Shown here piece by piece: positions 57,801 to 64,000 of a stretch of DNA of 64,000 bases. The position numbers and the translations under genes are program-made. Source of the DNA: Macrostomum hystrix (Eukaryota; Platyhelminthes; Macrostomidae); assembly GCA_950097015.1 (NCBI GenBank), contig CATNEN010000038.1, forward strand, positions 4,633,001 through 4,697,000, read 5' to 3'. Position 1 is the first letter of the stretch. Each line of letters opens with the position of its first letter. The notes under the pieces were generated by a model that was given only the letters and a program-made list of their open reading frames with translations, was not told where the DNA came from and ran no database searches.

Positions 57801-60328
57801 AAAGTTTACAAGGGCTCTGCGGACTGACTGCCAACTAATGAAGACAACCCGGTGTGATCAAAACTTGGCTAAATTAGTCAGCTCAGCTGCATTGCTCTGA
57901 ATAGGCCCCCCGCGGCGATGCGCCGAAAAACTCTGCGCGGGCTAATCATACTCAGTTAATGCTGACTTTGTTTGATCCGCTCGTATTGCCTTCTGAGCCA
58001 TTTTCAGCTCTGGTTGCCGCTAAAGTACAGATACTACCGTGCTGCTGCTGTTAGAACCTCCCCTAAAAAATCCCTGACTCTCCCACTCTCCGAGACCCTC
58101 TCACTGACTCTCACTGACCCTCACTGACTCTCCCTGACTCTCCCTGACTCTCCCTGACTGTCCTTGACCCTCACTGACCCTCATTGACTCTCCCTGACTC
58201 TCCCTTACTCTCCCTGACTCTCCCTGACCCTCCCTGACCGTCACTGACCCTCACTGACTCTCCCTGACTCCCCCTGACTCTCCCTGACTGTCCTTGACCC
58301 TCACTGACCCTCATTGACTCTCCCTGACTCTCCCTGACTCTCCCTGACCCTCCCTGACCGTCACTGACCCTTACTGACTCTCCCTGACTCCCCCTGACTC
58401 TCCCTGACTGTCCTTGACCCTCACTGACCCTCATTGACTCTCCCTGACTCTCCCTGACTCTCCCTGACTCTCCCTGACCCTCCCTGACCCTTACTGACTC
58501 TCCCTGACTGTCCTTGACCCTCACTGACCCTCATTGACTCTCCCTGACTCTCCCTTACTCTCCCTGACTCTCCCTGACCCTCCCTGACCGTCACTGACCC
58601 TCACTGACTCTCCCTGACTCCCCCTGACTCTCCCTGACTGTCCTTGACCCTCACTGACCCTCATTGACTCTCCCTGACTCTCCCTTACTCTCCCTGACCC
58701 TCCCTGACCGTCACTGACCCTTACTGACTCTCCCTGACTCCCCCTGACTCTCCCTGACTGTCCTTGACCCTCACTGACCCTCATTGACTCTCCCTGACTC
58801 TCCCTGACTGTCCCTGACTCTCCCTGACCCTCACTGACCCTCCCTGACTCTCCCTGACTCTCCCTGACTCTCCCTGACCCTCCCTTACTCTTCCATACTC
58901 TCCCTTACTCTCCCTTACTCTCACTGATTCTCCGACCCTGTATGATATGAGCCTATTCGTCTGCTCCCCACAGTCCTTACCTGTCTCAATTATATTATAG
59001 CCAAATTTGAAGGGCCATAAGAATAGACCAGCTGTGAAGCAAGTTATGAAATATTCAAATAAGCCGCAGCAGTCCTAATCAAGGACTCAAATTCTCAGAG
59101 CTGCTCTCGTCGGCATAGTAATGAGCAGCTCTGCACTGAAACATGATCACTGAGGTGTGAGCACTTGAATCTGTGTTTGGAAATGCCTTATCAGGATGTG
59201 CTTGAGTATAGTGTGTGTGTGTGTGTGTGTTTGTATCTACGAGCTATGTGTCAAGATATGCAACTGATTATCGGTTGAGTTTTCATCAGCCTCTGCAACT
59301 CGATTTGTGATTGCTTTTGCAAGCAAACTCGCATGCGCAATATTTATGCACTTCCTGCTGCTCCGTTGGAGTTCTGAGATGAGTTCGCCTATCTAATGGT
59401 GTAGGACAGCTGTCTAATGGTGTGGGACAGCCGTCTAATGGTGTGGGACAGCCGTCTAATGGTGTGGAACAGCTGTCTAATGGTGTGGGACAGCTGTCTA
59501 ATGGTGTGGGACAGTTATCTAATGGTGTGGGACAGCTGTCTAATGGTGTGGGACAGCTATCTAATGGTGTGGGACAGCTGTCTAATGGTGTGGAACAGCC
59601 GTCTAATGGTGTGGGACAGCTGTCTAATGGTGTGGGACAGCTATCTAATGGTGTGGGACAGCTGTCTAATGGTGTGGGACAGCTATCTAATGGTGTGGGA
59701 CAGCTGTCTAATGGTGTGGGACAGCTATCTAATGGTGTGGGATAGCTGTCTAATGGTGTGGGACAGCTGTCTAATGGTGTGGGACAGCTGTTTAATGATG
59801 TGGGACAGCCATCTAATGGTGTGGGACAGCTGTCTAATGGTGTGGGACAGCTATCTAATGGTGTGGGACAGCTGTCTAATGGTGTGGGACAGCCATCTAA
59901 TGGTGTGGGACAGCTGTCTAATGGTGTGTGACAGCTATCTAATGGTGTGGGACAGCTGTCTAATGGCGTGGGACAGCCATCTAATGGTGTGGGACAGCTG
60001 CCTAATGGTGTGTGACAGCTGTCTAATGGTGTGGGACAGCTGTCTAATGGTGTGATGCACTTTTGCATCTAATGATGCACTTTTATCGGCACTCACCCAG
60101 AACAGTTTGCCGAAGAATCCCAGAAACTTTGTGTGCGTGCCGGCCACACGTCGAAGGCGCGCCTTAGTCGGCTCCATGTTTTCAATGCTCTGAATGGCCT
60201 CGTCCAGTACACCCATCACCAGCTGGCCGTGCATGGCCAGGTCTCCATTGTCACGCACATTATCAGTGAGCTGAATGTTGCCAAACTGCATGAACATGGC
60301 CTTCAGCTCTGAGTTGGTCTTGAATAGG
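54845..60328 (-). CDS. Globin, last two exons of a three-exon gene (neuroglobin/globin X-like)
   Basis: Minus-strand exons 60328-60097 and 55030-54845. The first begins one base into a codon (LFKTNSELKAMFMQF) and holds the E-helix stretch AMHGQLVM with the distal His (E7) and VAGTHTKF with the proximal His (F8). The second is AMEQPFLSAVRITLEDRY and on to YVLGEMEAGF, the G and H helices, with a short acidic tail. The spacing from proximal His to the end of helix H (49 residues) matches neuroglobin-type globins. The upstream junction falls after the second base of a codon in helix B and the downstream one is phase 0, twelve residues after the proximal His: the ancestral B12.2 and G7.0 globin intron positions. 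Haem binding and oxygen chemistry follow from the family. The first exon is beyond the right edge. The 5.07-kb G7.0 intron contains four arrays. Confidence 0.88.
55085..55635. repeat. 20-bp tandem array in globin intron
   Basis: About 27 copies of CTGTCTTTCCTGACATCCAA (or ACACCCAA), starting 55 bp from the last globin exon's acceptor. It forms the false N-terminal part of a 247-codon minus frame that ends in the real exon. Confidence 0.94.
55640..56400. other. Unique part of globin intron
   Basis: AT-rich intronic sequence between two arrays. An 81-codon plus frame at 55666 has no recognised motif. Nothing else seen. Confidence 0.4.
56410..57655. repeat. 10-bp tandem array (GGGACAGTCA / GGGAGAGTCA), arm 1 of an inverted pair
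   Basis: About 120 units of 10 bp, with longer markers such as CATTGATGGCTA recurring at intervals (56700, 56955, 57082, 57303), which shows block duplication (127 bp between two of them). It is the reverse complement in sequence type of the array at 58.08-58.93 kb. Confidence 0.94.
57656..58070. other. Spacer between the two inverted 10-bp arrays
   Basis: About 415 bases of unique sequence, GC-richer than the flanks in its right half. No exon with globin character and no other gene recognised. It would be the loop of the predicted hairpin. Confidence 0.5.
58078..58930. repeat. 10-bp tandem array (TGACTCTCCC / TGACTGTCCT), arm 2 of an inverted pair
   Basis: About 85 units of 10 bp in the opposite orientation to the array at 56.4-57.7 kb. 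Longer variant blocks of about 120-130 bp (TGTCCTTGACCCTCACTGAC marker) recur several times. Spurious minus frames of 87 and 117 codons. Confidence 0.94.
59209..59231. repeat. (TG)n microsatellite
   Basis: About ten TG dinucleotides within the globin intron, followed by a T-rich break. The surrounding 58.93-59.39 kb stretch is otherwise unique and shows no exon. Confidence 0.85.
59393..60057. repeat. 21-bp tandem array in globin intron, next to the exon
   Basis: About 31 copies of a 21-bp unit with core GTGTGGGACAGCTGTCTAAT, ending 40 bp from the donor of the exon at 60097-60328. Three more copies of this unit occur on the other side of that exon, at about 60650-60712. Confidence 0.95.
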
Positions 60329-60419
60329 CTGCAATGAGCAACGTAAGTGCCTGAACTCCTTATCAAGAATTATTGAAGAATAGAAATATCGTTTTAACCC
60401 ACTCCAATAACAACTCATG

Positions 60420-63400
60420 CTTGACTCATTCCTATGAGATCTCACAATAATTGACCCATTCCTATGAGATCTCAAACTATTTGACCCATTCCATGAGATC
60501 TCACAATAATTCACCCATTCCATGAGATCTCACACTAATTCACCCATTCCTATGAGATCTCAAACTAATTGACCCATTCCCATCAGATCTCAAACTAATT
60601 CACCCATTCCTATGAGATCTCACAGTAATTGACCTATTCCTATGAGATCTAATAGTGTGGGACAGCTGTCTAATGGTGTGGGACAGCTGTCTAATTGTGT
60701 GGGACAGCTATGTGTCTCACACTAATTCACCCATTCCCATGAGATCTCACACAAATTCACCCATTCCCATGAGATCTCACACTAATTCACCCATTCCCAT
60801 GAGATCTCACACTAATTCACCTATTCCTATGAGATCTCACACTAATTCACCCATTCCTATGAGATCTCACACTAATTCACCTATTCCCATGAGATCTCAC
60901 ACTAATTCACCAGTTCCTATGAGATCTCACACTAATTCACCCATTCCTATGAGATCTCACACTAATTCACCTATTCCTATGAGATCTCACACTAATTCAC
61001 CTATTCCTATGAGATCTCACACTAATTCACCCATTCCTATGAGATCTCACACTAATTCACCTATTCCCATGAGATCTCACACTAATTCACCTATTCCCAT
61101 GAGATCTCACACTAATTCACCCATTCCCATGAGATCTCACACTAATTCACCCATTCCCATGAGATCTCACACTAATTCACCTATTCCCATGAGATCTCAC
61201 ACTAATTCACCCATTCCCATGAGATCTCACACTAATTCACCCATTCCCATGAGATCTCACACTAATTCACCCATTCCCATGAGATCTCACACTAATTCAC
61301 CCATTCCCATGAGATCTCACACTAATTCACCCATTCCCATGAGATCTCACACTAATTCACCTATTCCTATGAGATCTCACACTAATTCACCCATTCCCAT
61401 GAGATCTCACACTAATTCACCCATTCCCATGAGATCTCACACTAATTCACCCATTCCCATGAGATCTCACACTAATTCACCCATTCCCATGAGATCTCAC
61501 ACTAATTCACCCATTCCCATGAGATCTCACACTAATTCACCCATTCCCATGAGATCTCACACTAATTCACCCATTCCCATGAGATCTCACACTAATTCAC
61601 CCATTCCCATGAGATCTCACACTAATTCACCCATTCCCATGAGATCTCACACTAATTCACCCATTCCCATGAGATCTCACACTAATTCACCCATTCCCAT
61701 GAGATCTCACACTAATTCACCCATTCCTATGAGATCTCACACTAATTCACCCATTCCCATGAGATCTCACACTAATTAACCCATTCCCATGAGATCTCAC
61801 ACTAATTCACCCATTCCCATGAGATCTCACACTAATTAACCCATTCCCATGAGATCTCACACTAATTAACCCATTCCCATGAGATCTCACACTAATTCAC
61901 CTATTCCTATGAGATCTCACACTAATTCACCCATTCCCATGAGATCTCACACTAATTCACCCATTCCCATGAGATCTCACACTAATTCACCCATTCCCAT
62001 GAGATCTCACACTAATTCACCCATTCCCATGAGATCTCACACTAATTCACCCATTCCCATGAGATCTCACACTAATTCACCCATTCCCATGAGATCTCAC
62101 ACTAATTCACCCATTCCCATGAGATCTCACACTAATTCACCCATTCCCATGAGATCTCACACTAATTCACCCATTCCCATGAGATCTCACACTAATTCAC
62201 CCATTCCCATGAGATCTCACACTAATTCACCCATTCCCATGAGATCTCACACTAATTCACCCATTCCCATGAGATCTCACACTAATTCACCCATTCCCAT
62301 GAGATCTCACACTAATTCACCCATTCCCATGAGATCTCACACTAATTCACCCATTCCCATGAGATCTCACACTAATTCACCCATTCCCATGAGATCTCAC
62401 ACTAATTCACCCATTCCCATGAGATCTCACACTAATTCACCCATTCCCATGAGATCTCACACTAATTCACCCATTCCCATGAGATCTCACACTAATTCAC
62501 CCATTCCCATGAGATCTCACACTAATTCACCCATTCCCATGAGATCTCACACTAATTCACCCATTCCCATGAGATCTCACACTAATTCACCCATTCCCAT
62601 GAGATCTCACACTAATTCACCCATTCCCATGAGATCTCACACTAATTCACCCATTCCCATGAGATCTCACACTAATTCACCCATTCCCATGAGATCTCAC
62701 ACTAATTCACCCATTCCCATGAGATCTCACACTAATTCACCCATTCCCATGAGATCTCACACTAATTCACCCATTCCCATGAGATCTCACACTAATTCAC
62801 CCATTCCCATGAGATCTCACACTAATTCACCCATTCCCATGAGATCTCACACTAATTCACCCATTCCCATGAGATCTCACACTAATTCACCCATTCCCAT
62901 GAGATCTCACACTAATTCACCCATTCCCATGAGATCTCACACTAATTAACCCATTCCCATGAGATCTCACACTAATTCACCCATTCCCATGAGATCTCAC
63001 ACTAATTCACCCATTCCCATGAGATCTCACACTAATTAACCCATTCCCATGAGATCTCACACTAATTCACCTATTCCTATGAGATCTCACACTAATTCAC
63101 CCATTCCCATGAGATCTCACACTAATTCACCCATTCCCATGAGATCTCACACTAATTCACCCATTCCCATGAGATCTCACACTAATTCACCCATTCCCAT
63201 GAGATCTCACACTAATTCACCCATTCCCATGAGATCTCACACTAATTCACCCATTCCCATGAGATCTCACACTAATTCACCCATTCCCATGAGATCTCAC
63301 ACTAATTCACCCATTCCTATGAGATCTCACACTAATTCACCCATTCCCATGAGATCTCACACTAATTAACCCATTCCCATGAGATCTCACACTAATTCAC

Positions 63401-64000
63401 CCATTCCCATGAGATCTCACACTAATTAACCCATTCCCATGAGATCTCACACTAATTAACCCATTCCCATGAGATCTCACACTAATTCACCTATTCCTAT
63501 GAGATCTCACACTAATTCACCCATTCCCATGAGATCTCACACTAATTCACCCATTCCCATGAGATCTCACACTAATTCACCCATTCCCATGAGATCTCAC
63601 ACTAATTCACCCATTCCCATGAGATCTCACACTAATTCACCCATTCCCATGAGATCTCACACTAATTCACCCATTCCCATGAGATCTCACACTAATTCAC
63701 CCATTCCCATGAGATCTCACACTAATTCACCTATTCCTATGAGATCTCACACTAATTCACCCATTCCCATGAGATCTCACACTAATTCACCCATTCCCAT
63801 GAGATCTCACACTAATTCACCCATTCCCATGAGATCTCACACTAATTCACCCATTCCCATGAGATCTCACACTAATTCACCCATTCCCATGAGATCTCAC
63901 ACTAATTCACCCTATTCCCATGAGATCTCACACTAATTCACCCATTCCCATGAGATCTCACACTAATTCACCCATTCCCATGAGATCTCACACTAATTCA
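60420..64000. repeat. 30-bp tandem array running off the right edge
   Basis: About 118 copies of a 30-bp unit with core ATGAGATCTCACACTAATTC. The first 200 bases are more diverged; from 60.72 kb the array is highly regular. It fills the B12.2 intron of the globin gene. A TAATTAAC variant and a CTATTCCTAT variant mark higher-order blocks. Period 30 gives open frames of up to 374 codons that are artefacts. Confidence 0.96.
60650..60712. other. Fragment of the 21-bp array embedded in the 30-bp array
   Basis: Three consecutive 21-bp units of the GTGTGGGACAGCTGTCTAAT type interrupt the 30-bp array. The home array of this unit is 590 bp away on the far side of a globin exon. Confidence 0.9.

Noticed and set aside
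59417-60055. 212-codon plus-strand frame of Met-Val-Trp-Asp-Ser repeats
   Set aside because: Translation of the 21-bp array, antisense to the globin gene.
60655-63936. Open frames of 106-374 codons with a ten-residue repeat
   Set aside because: Product of the 30-bp array; period divisible by three keeps the frame open until a TAA variant unit.
1-64000. CRISPR arrays
   Set aside because: The arrays are contiguous identical units without unique spacers, in a eukaryotic context with no cas genes.
1-64000. tRNA or rRNA genes
   Set aside because: I looked for cloverleaf-like and rRNA-like stretches in the unique regions by eye and found none; a covariance-model scan would be needed to exclude them.

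Overview
This is a nuclear segment from a multicellular animal, most likely an invertebrate bilaterian; I cannot name the species. Its genes have many introns (phase-consistent GT-AG junctions, with conserved metazoan domains continuing across the splices). They are an anoctamin, an RBM5/RBM10-type splicing factor, a couch potato/MEC-8/RBPMS-type RNA-binding protein, two mitochondrial citrate carriers, a globin with the ancestral B12.2 and G7.0 introns, and the 5' end of an ANF-receptor-like gene. There is no bacterial gene organisation, operon or CRISPR array. I could not run any search, so family calls rest on recognised motifs and on exon-by-exon reading-frame continuity.

Layout. 0.3-1.7 kb: 5' part of a receptor-like gene (minus), running off the left edge. 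2.1-6.6 kb: a 4.4 kb array of a 16-bp pyrimidine-rich unit. 6.6-13.0 kb: AT-rich sequence with no convincing gene, one pyrimidine array (7.05-7.56 kb) and one GC-rich fold-back (10.2 kb). 13.0-20.0 kb: anoctamin (plus, five exons). 22.2-30.2 kb: RBM5/10-like gene (plus, eight exons). 32.5-35.4 kb: couch potato/MEC-8/RBPMS-like gene (minus, at least seven exons). 36.7-39.5 kb: a 23-bp array. 40.7-43.4 kb and 47.4-51.0 kb: two nearly identical citrate carrier genes in inverted orientation, separated by a 3.9 kb spacer that carries a dead mariner element. 52.6-54.7 kb: a 23-bp array. 54.8-60.3 kb: last two exons of a globin gene (minus), whose first exon lies beyond the right edge behind a 30-bp array that fills 60.7-64 kb.

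The dominant feature is the tandem repeats. By my rough tally about 30 distinct minisatellites make up close to half of the window. Nearly every intron longer than about 300 bp is filled by its own private array with its own period (10 to 40 bp), while exons are clean. Almost all long open frames in the window are translations of these arrays and are not genes. Several arrays carry splice-site-like cores. In particular, three otherwise different arrays between 18.4 and 23.1 kb share a 13-nt GGGGTGAGATTTT core, and the RBM5-like intron 1 array starts at the gene's own splice donor. Two arrays in the globin intron are reverse complements of each other and would fold into a long RNA duplex. The genes are unrelated in function; the common theme is how the introns are built.
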